A DNA stretch of 64,000 nucleotides, taken from positions 1 to 64,000 of the forward strand of contig NZ_QLIX01000010.1 in the NCBI RefSeq assembly GCF_003258945.1, given 5' to 3'. Position numbers and translations under genes: made by a program. The DNA is from Roseicella frigidaeris (lineage in GTDB: Bacteria > Pseudomonadota > Alphaproteobacteria > Acetobacterales > Acetobacteraceae). Every line of letters begins with the position of its first letter. The stretch's first letter is position 1. This document shows positions 41,959 to 50,066 of the stretch, one piece after another. The notes under the pieces are model-generated. The model saw nothing but the letters and a program-made list of their open reading frames with translations, ran no database searches and was not told the origin of the DNA.

Positions 41959-43569
41959 GTGGACGCCCACGTCGCCCAGACGCCGGTCGCCGCCGAAGCG
42001 GCCCGGCGCCGGACCTTCGCCATCATCGCCCATCCGGATGCCGGCAAGACCACCCTGACCGAGAAGCTGCTGCTGAAGGGCGGCGCCATCCAGCTCGCCG
42101 GCGCGGTGCGGGCCAAGGGCAATGCCCGCCGCACCCGCTCCGACTGGATGAAGATCGAGCAGGACCGCGGCATCTCCGTCGCCACCTCGGTCATGACCTT
42201 CGAGCGCGGCGGGTTGGTCTTCAACCTGCTCGACACGCCGGGCCACGAGGACTTCTCCGAGGACACCTACCGCACGCTCACCGCCGTCGACGCGGCGGTG
42301 ATGGTGCTCGACGCCGCCAAGGGCATCGAGAGCCAGACCCGCAAGCTCTTCGAGGTCTGCCGGCTGCGCGACATCCCGATCATCACCTTCGTCAACAAGA
42401 TGGACCGCGAGGCGCGCGACCCCTTCGAGCTGATCGACGAGATCGAGAAGACGCTGGCGCTCGATGCCGCGCCGGTGGCCTGGCCGGTCGGCCGCGCCGC
42501 GCAATTCGCCGGCACCTGGGACCTGCTGGAGCGGCGCTTCCTGCCGGTGGATGCCGATGACGGCGCCGCAATCCGCCTCGCCGGGCTGGACGACCCGCGG
42601 CTCGAGGCGCTGGTCGGCGCCGAGCGGGCGGCGGCGCTGCGCGAGGAGGCGGAGCTGGCCGAGGCGGGGTTGAACGCCTTCGACCTGGAGGCCTTCCGCG
42701 AGGGCCACCTGACCCCGGTCTTCTTCGGCTCGGCGCTGCGCGACTTCGGCGTCGGCCATCTGCTCGACGGGCTGGCCCGCTACGCCCCGCCGCCCGGCCC
42801 GCGCGCCGGCGACCCGCGCGAGGTGCAGCCGGGCGAGGACAAGCTGACCGGCTTCGTCTTCAAGGTGCAGGCGAACATGGACCCGAACCACCGCGACCGG
42901 GTCGCCTTCCTTCGCCTCTGCTCGGGCAAGCTGACCAAGGGCATGCGGCTGAAGCAGGTGCGCACCGGCAAGCAGGTGCCGGTGAACGCGCCGCTCTTCT
43001 TCTTCGCCAAGGACCGGCAGGTGGCCGAGGAGGCCTGGCCGGGCGATGTGGTGGGCGTCGCCAACCATGGCACGCTGCGCATCGGCGACACGCTGACCGA
43101 GGGCGAGGAGCTGAATTTCCGCGGCGTGCCGAGCTTCGCGCCGGAGATCCTGCGGCATGTCCAGCTAGAGGACCCGATGCTGGCGAAGAAGCTGAAGACC
43201 GCGCTCGACCAGCTTGCCGAGGAGGGGGTGGTGCAGCTCTTCCGCCCGCTGGACGGCTCGCTGCCGGTGGTGGGCGTGGTCGGGCAGCTGCAGCTCGACG
43301 TGCTGCAGTCCCGGCTGAAGGTGGAATACGGCGTGCCGGCGCGCTTCCAGGACACGATGTGGTCCATGATGCGCTGGGTGACGGGCGGGAAGCCGGAGCT
43401 GGAGCGCTTCGCCGAGGCCAATCGCCGCGATGCCGGCGAGGACCATGATGGCGAACTGGTCGCCTTCTTCGGCTCCGACTGGCGGCGCAAGCGGGCGGAG
43501 GAGGAATGGCCCGCGCTCCGCTTCCATGCGGTGCGCGAGCAGCACGGGCTAGTCGCCGCCAAGCGGTAG
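41959..43569 (+). CDS. prfC: Peptide chain release factor 3
   Basis: A 536-residue translational GTPase that recycles RF1/RF2 from the ribosome after termination. The G motifs are AHPDAGKTT (G1), DRGISVATSVM (switch I), DTPGHEDFSEDTYR (G3) and FVNKMDRE (G4). Domains II and III follow, with ANMDPNHRDRVAFLRLCSG and the late VVGQLQLDVLQSRLKVEYGVP typical of RF3. GTG 41959 is the likely start and gives the standard length. It is a single gene, convergent with the DoxX gene. Confidence 0.95.
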   Translation: MDAHVAQTPVAAEAARRRTFAIIAHPDAGKTTLTEKLLLKGGAIQLAGAVRAKGNARRTRSDWMKIEQDRGISVATSVMTFERGGLVFNLLDTPGHEDFSEDTYRTLTAVDAAVMVLDAAKGIESQTRKLFEVCRLRDIPIITFVNKMDREARDPFELIDEIEKTLALDAAPVAWPVGRAAQFAGTWDLLERRFLPVDADDGAAIRLAGLDDPRLEALVGAERAAALREEAELAEAGLNAFDLEAFREGHLTPVFFGSALRDFGVGHLLDGLARYAPPPGPRAGDPREVQPGEDKLTGFVFKVQANMDPNHRDRVAFLRLCSGKLTKGMRLKQVRTGKQVPVNAPLFFFAKDRQVAEEAWPGDVVGVANHGTLRIGDTLTEGEELNFRGVPSFAPEILRHVQLEDPMLAKKLKTALDQLAEEGVVQLFRPLDGSLPVVGVVGQLQLDVLQSRLKVEYGVPARFQDTMWSMMRWVTGGKPELERFAEANRRDAGEDHDGELVAFFGSDWRRKRAEEEWPALRFHAVREQHGLVAAKR

Positions 43570-43570
43570 C

Positions 43571-43587
43571 GGCCCCGCGCGGGGGCC
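43571..43587. terminator. Stem-loop between prfC and the DoxX gene
   Basis: GGCCCC (43571-43576) pairs with GGGGCC (43582-43587) around GCGCG, immediately after the prfC stop and 10 bases from the convergent DoxX stop. There is no T-run. Confidence 0.45.
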
Positions 43588-43596
43588 GGCCCGCCC

Positions 43597-44037
43597 TCAG
43601 CGCCGCAGCGAGGCGACGTCCCGCGGCAGCGGGCCGGGCTCCGACTCGGCGCCGCGGGCGATGTCGATCGCCCAGGCCCCGGGCCCGGCGGCGACGAGGT
43701 AAAGGAAGAGGAAGCAGTAGAGGATCGCCGCGTCGCCGCCGTTGAGGACGGGGAAGAAGCTGCGCGGGGCATGCGCCATCCAGTAGGCGAAGGCCATCTG
43801 CCCGGCGAGGACGAAGGCGACCGGCCGGGTGAAGAGCCCGATGACCAGCAGCGCGCCGCCGACCAGTTCCAGCACCGCAGCGAACCAGAGCAGGCTGAAG
43901 GTCGCCGGCAGGGCGCCGCCCATGGGCGGCCCCGGGAAGGCGAAGAGCTTCTGCGTCCCATGCTCGATGAAGAGCAGCGCAGCGACGATACGGAGCACCG
44001 CGAGCATTCGCGGCGCCATGACGGCCATGTCCCACAT
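43597..44037 (-). CDS. DoxX family membrane protein
   Basis: A 146-residue inner-membrane protein with four helices. It has the DoxX pattern: RIVAALLFIEHGTQKLF near the N-terminus, FAAVLELVGGALLVIGLFTRPVAF in the second helix pair, and AYWMAHAPRSFFPVLNGGDAAILYCFLFLYL. Family members are linked to redox or respiratory functions, but none is proven here. The start at 44037 has no good ribosome site; ATG 44028 is an alternative. It is divergent from the lipase-fold gene across a region with 15-bp repeats. Confidence 0.88.
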   Translation of the reverse strand: MWDMAVMAPRMLAVLRIVAALLFIEHGTQKLFAFPGPPMGGALPATFSLLWFAAVLELVGGALLVIGLFTRPVAFVLAGQMAFAYWMAHAPRSFFPVLNGGDAAILYCFLFLYLVAAGPGAWAIDIARGAESEPGPLPRDVASLRR

Positions 44038-44153
44038 GGAAGGAGCGTAACACCCTGGCTCCCCCCGTGGGGATCACGGGATTGGCAGCGCGCGGCCCGC
44101 GGGAGGCCGATGCCGGAACCACCCTCCCCCGCGCGTGTTCTTCCAACGCAACG

Positions 44154-44195
44154 CTGCAAGACGCATCCCTGCAAGACGCAACTTTGTAAGACGGG
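44154..44195. repeat. Three 15-bp-spaced iterons upstream of a lipase-fold gene
   Basis: CTGCAAGACGCA occurs at 44154-44165 and 44169-44180, and a degraded copy TTGTAAGACGGG at 44184-44195, all at 15-base period. A weak fourth half-copy (ACGCA) lies upstream at 44146-44150. The repeats sit in the divergent region between DoxX and the lipase-fold gene. They are less GC-rich than the surroundings and may be an operator. Confidence 0.6.
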
Positions 44196-44267
44196 GGGCC
44201 GCCCCGCCTCGCCCGGATAGGCGTGGGCGTCACCATGGGCCCGCCCCCCCGAGGAGAGACACCCAGA

Positions 44268-45311
44268 ATGACGCCCACCGCCGACGCGCTGCTGGCGCAG
44301 CTGTCGCTCGATGCCTATTCCGATGCGCCGGTTGCCCTGCCGGACGGCTTCACGGCCCTCGACCCTTCCAATTTCAATATGGCGCTCGCGCCCGGCGAGA
44401 CCTTCTCCGAAGGCATCTTCCATAGCGGCAATGCCGCGGCGCTGCTCAGCGTCGGCTGGGTCGAGGGGCTGGCAACCATCGTCGTCGCCTTCCGCGGCAG
44501 CGACGACACCACGGACAGCCTGCAGGACCTGAACGGCATCAACGCCGCCTATCCCGCCTTCTCCTCGCTGATCGCCGCCGTCGACACCGCCTCCGAGGCC
44601 TGGGGCGCGCCCGTCATCGTCACCGGCCACAGCCTCGGCGGCGCCATGGCGCAGCTCTACATGGAGAGCCACCCGAACGTCGCGGGCGAGCCCGGGCATG
44701 CCGCCGTCACCTTCGGCTCGCCGGGCGCCGTGCTGGCAGAGGGCACGGATGAGAGGATCACCAACTACGTCATCGCCGACGATCCCGCCGTGGTGCTCGG
44801 CGCGCATCGCGCGGAGATCGGCGAGCTGCTGCGGGCCAGCCCTGAGCTGGCCGATCTTGCCGCCACGCAGATCGCCGAGGAGCTGCCCGGGATCAGCAAG
44901 GAGCAGGCCCTCGCCTCGCTGCCCAACCTCACCGTCAATTACGACAACCACGGCCAGATCGTGCTGCTGCCGACCGCCGATGGCGGGCTCGATCCCGAAT
45001 CGGCGCTCGCCGGGCTGGTGAAGCTCGATGCCAGCCGCCACGATGTCGATCTCTACCAGGCGGAGCTTCCCGGGGCCACGGAGCCGGGCGGCTCGGTCAT
45101 CATCCCCGAGGGCCCGACGACGGACCCGACCCTGCACGCGATCTTCGACGGCTCCGGCTGGGATCCCGATGCGTCGCGCGGCGTCACCGAGGATCTGCTC
45201 AGGACCTGGGCGGAGGATCGCCTCGGCACCCTGCCGGCGGAGGTGACCGATGCGCTGGACCAGATCGGGTCCCGCCTCAACGATATCGGCCAGGACCTGC
45301 AACTGGTCTGA
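44268..45311 (+). CDS. Lipase-fold (class 3-like) alpha/beta hydrolase
   Basis: A 347-residue protein with an alpha/beta-hydrolase core. VVAFRGSDDTTDSLQDLNG carries the class-3 lipase oxyanion region. VIVTGHSLGGAMAQLY contains the nucleophile serine near residue 122, and AVTFGSPGAV follows. NYVIADDPAVVLG fits the acid position and ASRHDVDLYQ a possible catalytic histidine. No signal peptide is seen, but the acidic, Asp/Gly-rich make-up resembles proteins secreted without a cleaved leader; that is inference. GAGGAGAG precedes ATG 44268. The physiological ester is unknown. Confidence 0.8.
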   Translation: MTPTADALLAQLSLDAYSDAPVALPDGFTALDPSNFNMALAPGETFSEGIFHSGNAAALLSVGWVEGLATIVVAFRGSDDTTDSLQDLNGINAAYPAFSSLIAAVDTASEAWGAPVIVTGHSLGGAMAQLYMESHPNVAGEPGHAAVTFGSPGAVLAEGTDERITNYVIADDPAVVLGAHRAEIGELLRASPELADLAATQIAEELPGISKEQALASLPNLTVNYDNHGQIVLLPTADGGLDPESALAGLVKLDASRHDVDLYQAELPGATEPGGSVIIPEGPTTDPTLHAIFDGSGWDPDASRGVTEDLLRTWAEDRLGTLPAEVTDALDQIGSRLNDIGQDLQLV

Positions 45312-45434
45312 TGCCGAGCGCAGGACGGTTGCACCGTCCTGCGCCGCATGGGCCGGGGCAGTCCCCCGGCCTGCTTCGCTTCGCGCGACCAGGCGCGGTG
45401 CCCATTCGAGCGCTCGGTCTGGCGCCGGCCGAGG
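45312..45434. repeat. Hairpin-rich intergenic repeat, copy B (degenerate)
   Basis: The right part (about 45380-45420) matches 53300-53340 with few differences; both contain GCTTCGCGC and GCCCATTCG followed by GCGCTCGG. The left part is a different hairpin: an 11-bp perfect stem (45318-45328 with 45334-45344) around TTGCA. It sits between two convergent genes and may double as a bidirectional terminator. Confidence 0.6.
45318..45344. terminator. Perfect 11-bp stem-loop between lipase-fold gene and purA
   Basis: GCGCAGGACGG pairs perfectly with CCGTCCTGCGC around TTGCA, starting 7 bases after the lipase-fold stop. There is no T-run. Confidence 0.5.
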
Positions 45435-46724
45435 TTACCCGGCGAAGGGATCGCGCAGCGTGATGGTGTCGTCGCGGTCCGGGCTGGTGGAGAGCAGCAC
45501 CACCGGCGCCTCCACCAGCTCCTCGATGCGGCGGACGTATTTCACCGCCGCCGCCGGCAGGTCGGCATAGCTGCGCGCCCCGCGCGTGCTCTCGCTCCAG
45601 CCCTCGAGCACCTCGTAGATCGGCTCGGCCGCCGCCTGCGCCGCCATGGCGAAGGGCAACCGCCGCATCTCCTGGCCGCGGACGCGGTAGCCGGTGCAGA
45701 GCTTCAGCTCCCGCAGCCCGTCCAGCACGTCGAGCTTGGTGAGGGCGAGGCCCTGGATGCCGCCGATCTTCACCGCCTGGCGCACCATGCAGGCATCGAA
45801 CCAGCCGCAGCGCCGCCGCCGCCCGGTGACGGTGCCGAACTCGCGCCCGCGATCGCCGAGCCCCTTGCCGATCTCGTCGAACAGCTCGGTCGGGAAGGGG
45901 CCGCTGCCGACGCGGGTGGCATAGGCCTTGGCGATGCCGAGCACCATGCCGACCGCATCCGGCCCGATGCCGGCACCGGCCGCGGCATTGCCCGCCACCG
46001 TGTTGCTGCTGGTGACATAGGGGTAGGTGCCGTGATCGACATCGAGCATCACCGCCTGCGCGCCCTCGAACAGCACGCGCTTGCCGCTCTGCCGCGCCTC
46101 GTCCAGCCGCTCCCACACCGCCTCGGCGAAGGGCAGCAGCTTCGGCGCCCAGGCGAGGAGCTGGTCGAGCAGCCCCTGCTTCTCGAACTCCGGCGCGCCG
46201 AGGCCGCGCAGCAGGGAGTTGTGGTGCAGCAGCAGCTCGTCGAGCTTCCGCGAGAGCGTCTGCGGCTCCGCCAGGTCGCAGAGGCGGATGGAGCGGCGCC
46301 CCACCTTGTCCTCATAGGCCGGGCCGATGCCGCGCCCGGTGGTGCCGATCCGGTCGCCGCCGCGCGCCGCCTCCCGCGCCTTGTCGAGCGCCGGGTGCAG
46401 CGGCAGGATCAGCGGCGTGTTCTCGGCGATGCGCAGATTCTCGGGCGTCACCCGCAGCCCCTGCGCCGTGACCCTGTCGATCTCGTCCAGCAGCGCCTGC
46501 GGATCGAGCACCACGCCGTTGCCGATGAGGCCGATCTTGCCCCGCACCACGCCGGAGGGCAGCAGGGAGAGCTTGTAGGTCTCGTTCCCCACCACCAGCG
46601 TGTGGCCGGCATTGTGGCCGCCCTGGAAGCGCACGACGAGGTCGGCGCGGCTGGCCAGCCAGTCCACCACCTTGCCCTTGCCCTCGTCGCCCCATTGGGC
46701 GCCGATCACGGCGACATTGGCCAT
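45435..46724 (-). CDS. purA: Adenylosuccinate synthetase
   Basis: A 429-residue cytosolic enzyme that joins IMP and aspartate with GTP, the first committed step to AMP. The N-terminal GTP loop is [25 protein letters not shown] is part of the IMP site. [13 protein letters not shown], the signature [15 protein letters not shown] and the C-terminal GTGR-type [12 protein letters not shown] with TKLDVLDGL are all in place. It starts 4 bases after the hisZ stop on the same strand, a linkage known in alphaproteobacteria. Confidence 0.97.
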   Translation of the reverse strand: MANVAVIGAQWGDEGKGKVVDWLASRADLVVRFQGGHNAGHTLVVGNETYKLSLLPSGVVRGKIGLIGNGVVLDPQALLDEIDRVTAQGLRVTPENLRIAENTPLILPLHPALDKAREAARGGDRIGTTGRGIGPAYEDKVGRRSIRLCDLAEPQTLSRKLDELLLHHNSLLRGLGAPEFEKQGLLDQLLAWAPKLLPFAEAVWERLDEARQSGKRVLFEGAQAVMLDVDHGTYPYVTSSNTVAGNAAAGAGIGPDAVGMVLGIAKAYATRVGSGPFPTELFDEIGKGLGDRGREFGTVTGRRRRCGWFDACMVRQAVKIGGIQGLALTKLDVLDGLRELKLCTGYRVRGQEMRRLPFAMAAQAAAEPIYEVLEGWSESTRGARSYADLPAAAVKYVRRIEELVEAPVVLLSTSPDRDDTITLRDPFAG

Positions 46725-46728
46725 CGGC

Positions 46729-47958
46729 CTAGTCCTTTCGATGCAGTTCTGGCGCGGGCAGCGGCGTGGCCTCGCCATCCCGCAGGATATGCGTGCAGCG
46801 GAGCGCCTGCGGCGCATCCTCGGCGGATAGCGCCCGCACGGTGGCGAAGCCCTCGGCCCGCAGCGCCGCGAGCGCCGGCTCCGGCACCCCGGACGGCACG
46901 AAGACCCGCCGTCGCGGCGGCGGCGGCGGCGCCGCGCGCTGCACCGCATCCGGATAGAGGCTCATGCCCGTCGCCGGCTCCTCGTTCAACGACCGGTAGC
47001 GGCCGCCACGGCCGAGCTCGCCGGTCGCGCCCGGCCCGAAGACGGTGAAGGCGACGCCGGTGTGGTAGTGGAAGCCGCGGAACTCCATCGGGTCGAGGGT
47101 GATCCGCAAGGCCGGGTCGCGCGCCCGGATGGCCGCGATCACCGCCGCGGCATTGTCGGCGATCGCCCGCGCCGCCGGCGGCAGGTCGAGCCCGGCCAGC
47201 GCGGCCAGCGCCGCATCCGCCGGCCCCGCCGCGCGCAGCAGTTCCGGCAGCAGCGCCGCGAGGTCGACGGCGAGCGGCGCCGCCCGGGCGGCGATGGTCA
47301 GCACCGCCACCGGGTCCTTGCGGTCGATCCCCTGGCGGAGGGCGGTGACCATGGCTCGCGCCGCCTTCGGCCGTATCCCGCGCGCCTCGAGCGCCTCGCC
47401 GGTCAGCCCGGCGGCGTCCAGCAGCACCCCGGCCATGGTCGGCAGGCTGATATCGAGGGTGATGCCGGCCACCCCGGCCCGGGCCAGCGCTTCGGCCGCG
47501 ACCACCGCCACCTCGGCATCCGCCTCGGCCGCCGCGCTGCCGATCAGCTCGACGCCGACCTGCGGCAGCTGCCGCTCCGGGGCGATCTGGGTGCCGCGCA
47601 CCCGCAGCACCTGCCCGGCATAGCAGAGCCGCAGCGGCCGGGCCTGCAGGCCGAGCCGGGTGGCGGCGATGCGGGCCACCTGCGGCGTGGTATCGGCGCG
47701 GAGCCCCATCATCCGCTGGCTGACCGGGTCCATCAGGCGGAAGGTCTGCTCGGCGACCGCGGCGCCGGAGCCGGCGAGCAGGCTGTCCTCGAATTCCAGC
47801 AGCGGCGGCTTCACCCGCTCATAGCCATGGGCGCCGAAGGCGGCCATCAGCGTCTCGACGAGGGCGGCCTCCCGCTCGGCCTCGGGCGGCAGCAGGTCGA
47901 TCAGCCCTGCCGGCAGCAGGCCGGTCGGCGGCAGGTCCTGGGCAGCGTCGTCGGTCAT
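46729..47958 (-). CDS. hisZ: ATP phosphoribosyltransferase regulatory subunit HisZ
   Basis: A 409-residue paralogue of histidyl-tRNA synthetase that works with short-form HisG in the first step of histidine synthesis. It has the class II core: [46 protein letters not shown] (motif 2 area), [11 protein letters not shown] and [10 protein letters not shown] (motif 3-like). The anticodon-binding domain of HisRS is absent and is replaced by a short C-terminal part, as expected for HisZ. It directly precedes purA. The matching hisG is not in this window. Confidence 0.93.
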   Translation of the reverse strand: MTDDAAQDLPPTGLLPAGLIDLLPPEAEREAALVETLMAAFGAHGYERVKPPLLEFEDSLLAGSGAAVAEQTFRLMDPVSQRMMGLRADTTPQVARIAATRLGLQARPLRLCYAGQVLRVRGTQIAPERQLPQVGVELIGSAAAEADAEVAVVAAEALARAGVAGITLDISLPTMAGVLLDAAGLTGEALEARGIRPKAARAMVTALRQGIDRKDPVAVLTIAARAAPLAVDLAALLPELLRAAGPADAALAALAGLDLPPAARAIADNAAAVIAAIRARDPALRITLDPMEFRGFHYHTGVAFTVFGPGATGELGRGGRYRSLNEEPATGMSLYPDAVQRAAPPPPPRRRVFVPSGVPEPALAALRAEGFATVRALSAEDAPQALRCTHILRDGEATPLPAPELHRKD

Positions 47959-48281
47959 GACTGCCGCGGTGTGGCAGCGGGTGGCGGGCGACGCAAGAGG
48001 CCCCGCCCGCCGCATCCTGCCGGCGGCAGGGATGCGCCCGGCCTGCCGGGCCGCCGCCCCGGCGCCACCGGGGCGGCGAGGCCGTTGATCCGGATGCCGG
48101 CGGCGGCCGCCTCGTCGCGCGCCAGCGCCGCCGGCCGGGCCGCCGCCGGCGGGGCGGGAGGGCGGCGGCGCGGCATGCGGCCTCCGGGCCTGTCTCCCGG
48201 CTCGCGGCGGGCTGCGGCCCCGCGGCCGAGGCTTGGCGGGCCGCGCGGGCCGGCGCATGGTCCGGGACGAGGAAACACGGG
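47959..48281. other. 323-bp divergent region between hisZ and the alpha/beta hydrolase
   Basis: Extremely GC-rich. Frames run open on both strands but their translations are Arg/Ala/Pro/Gly only and have no supported start, so I see no gene. The region should hold promoters for both sides, but I could not pick out clear -35/-10 pairs. Confidence 0.45.
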
Positions 48282-49094
48282 ATGCCCCGCATGCCTGAGA
48301 TGACGGTGGACGGCTATCCGCTGAGCTATGCCGAGAGCGGCGCCGGCGATCCGCTGGTGCTGGTGCACGGCACGCTCGGCGACCAGCGCTACTGGGCGCC
48401 GCAGATGCCGACCCTCGGCCGGCACTACCATGTCATGGCGCTCTCCATGCGGCATTGCTGGCCGGGCCGCTGGGAGGCGGGCGGCGACTTCACCATCGAC
48501 CGGCATGTCGCGGACCTCGCGGGCTTCATCCGGGGCCTCGGCGCCGGGCCGGTGCGCCTCGTCGGCCATTCCCGCGGCGGCCATATCGCCTTCCGCCTGG
48601 CGGAGCGGCATCCCGAGCTGCTCCGCGCCCTGGTCCTGGCCGAGCCGGGCGGCGAGCTGGACGAGAGCCTGGGCGGCCAGCCCGCGAGCGGCGCCCAGCG
48701 CGGCGCCTTCGCCGAGGGGGCGGCGCTGGTCGAGGCCGGCGACATCGAGGCCGGGCTGCGCCGCATCGCCGAGCACACCGGCGGCCCCGGCGCCTGGGAG
48801 CGCCGCAGCGAGGCGCGCAAGACCATCAACCGCGACAATGCCCGCACCCTGCTCGGCCAGCGGAACGAGCAGCGCCGCCCCTATTCCCGCGCCGCGGCGG
48901 AGGCGATCCGCGCCCCGACGCTGCTGGTGGTCGGGGCCCAGACCCTGCCGAATTTCGTCGCCAATGCCGATGCGCTGGAGCGGCACATCCCGGGCTGCGA
49001 GCGGGTCTCGATCCCGCGGGCGGCGCATTCGATGAGCCAGGACAACCCCGCCGATTTCGACGCCGCGGTGCTCGCCTTCCTGGAACGGCACTGA
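48282..49094 (+). CDS. Alpha/beta hydrolase
   Basis: A 270-residue alpha/beta-fold hydrolase. DPLVLVHGTLGDQRYW gives the oxyanion HG motif, VRLVGHSRGGHIAFRLAERHP has the nucleophile serine at about residue 95, and APTLLVVGAQTLPNFVAN and PRAAHSMSQDNP supply the acid region and catalytic histidine. GAGGA eight bases upstream supports ATG 48282. It precedes the epimerase-like gene by two bases, so the two likely form one operon. The substrate is unknown. Confidence 0.9.
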   Translation: MPRMPEMTVDGYPLSYAESGAGDPLVLVHGTLGDQRYWAPQMPTLGRHYHVMALSMRHCWPGRWEAGGDFTIDRHVADLAGFIRGLGAGPVRLVGHSRGGHIAFRLAERHPELLRALVLAEPGGELDESLGGQPASGAQRGAFAEGAALVEAGDIEAGLRRIAEHTGGPGAWERRSEARKTINRDNARTLLGQRNEQRRPYSRAAAEAIRAPTLLVVGAQTLPNFVANADALERHIPGCERVSIPRAAHSMSQDNPADFDAAVLAFLERH

Positions 49095-49096
49095 GC

Positions 49097-49999
49097 ATGC
49101 GCAGCGTCCTCGTCACTGGCGGCAGCGGCAAGGCCGGCAGGGCGGTGGTGCGCGAGCTGCTGGCGCATGGCTATGCGGTGCTGAACGCCGATCTCCGGCC
49201 CGCCCCCCTCCCCCCGGGCGCAGGCCCCGACACCGCCATGCCCGCGCATGCGATGCAGGTGGACCTCACCGAGTTCGGCGCCGCCGTCGAATGCCTGCAG
49301 CGCATGGCCGGCACGCTGGACCGCCGCCGCGACCCGCTCGGCAAGCCCTTCGCCGTGGTGCACCTGGCCGGCATCCCCGCCCCCGGCCTGGCGACGGACG
49401 CGGCCACCTTCCAGACCAACATGATGACCACCTACAACCTGTTCTCGGCCGCCACCCTGGCCGGGGTGGAGCGGGTGGTCTGGGCCTCCAGCGAGACCAC
49501 CTACGGCCTGCCCCTCACCCGCAGCCCGCCGCTCTTCGCCCCCGTCACCGAGGAGCATCCCCTGGTGCCGGAGAGCGGCTATGCCCTGGCCAAGACGCTC
49601 TGCGAGCGGATGGCCGAGGAAATGCACCGCTGGAATCCCGGCACCCGCTTCACCGCGCTGCGCATCTCCAACATCCTGGAGGCCGAGGACTACGCCCTGA
49701 TACCCGGCTTCCAGCGGGACCCGGCGCTGCGCCGCTGGAACCTCTGGTCCTGGGTGGATGCGCGGGACGTGGCCCAGGCCTGCCGCCTGGCGCTGGAGGC
49801 CGACACCGCCGGCTGCGACGCCTTCACCATCGCCGCCGCGGACACCGTGATGGAACGGCCGAGCCGCGAGCTGATGGCCGAATGCTTCCCCGATGTGCCG
49901 ATCCGCGGCCCGCTGGCCGAGCACGGGACGCTGCTCGGCATCGAGAAGGCGCGGCGCCTGCTCGGCTACGCGCCGCTGCATAGCTGGCGGCAACGCTAG
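49097..49999 (+). CDS. NAD-dependent epimerase/dehydratase family protein
   Basis: A 300-residue extended SDR. The NAD fold motif is VLVTGGSGKAGRAVVREL. VVHLAGIPAPG lies in strand 4, followed by TYNLFSAATLAGVERVVWASSETTYG and the catalytic YALAKTLCE (YxxxK). The C-terminal half includes WSWVDARDVAQACRLALEA. It resembles sugar-nucleotide or uronate dehydrogenase-like proteins, but the substrate is not evident. It is coupled to the upstream hydrolase gene. Confidence 0.9.
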   Translation: MRSVLVTGGSGKAGRAVVRELLAHGYAVLNADLRPAPLPPGAGPDTAMPAHAMQVDLTEFGAAVECLQRMAGTLDRRRDPLGKPFAVVHLAGIPAPGLATDAATFQTNMMTTYNLFSAATLAGVERVVWASSETTYGLPLTRSPPLFAPVTEEHPLVPESGYALAKTLCERMAEEMHRWNPGTRFTALRISNILEAEDYALIPGFQRDPALRRWNLWSWVDARDVAQACRLALEADTAGCDAFTIAAADTVMERPSRELMAECFPDVPIRGPLAEHGTLLGIEKARRLLGYAPLHSWRQR

Positions 50000-50066
50000 C
50001 GCGAGCAACTTCGGCAAGGCTCGTGCGCTTGCGCTCCGCCGGGATACGGGTGGGGAGGCACGTGTC

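Noticed and set aside
47959-48281. Open frames extending hisZ upstream and on the opposite strand
   Set aside because: The extension has no start with ribosome site and reads as Arg/Pro/Ala/Gly noise; HisZ homology begins at the ATG at 47958.
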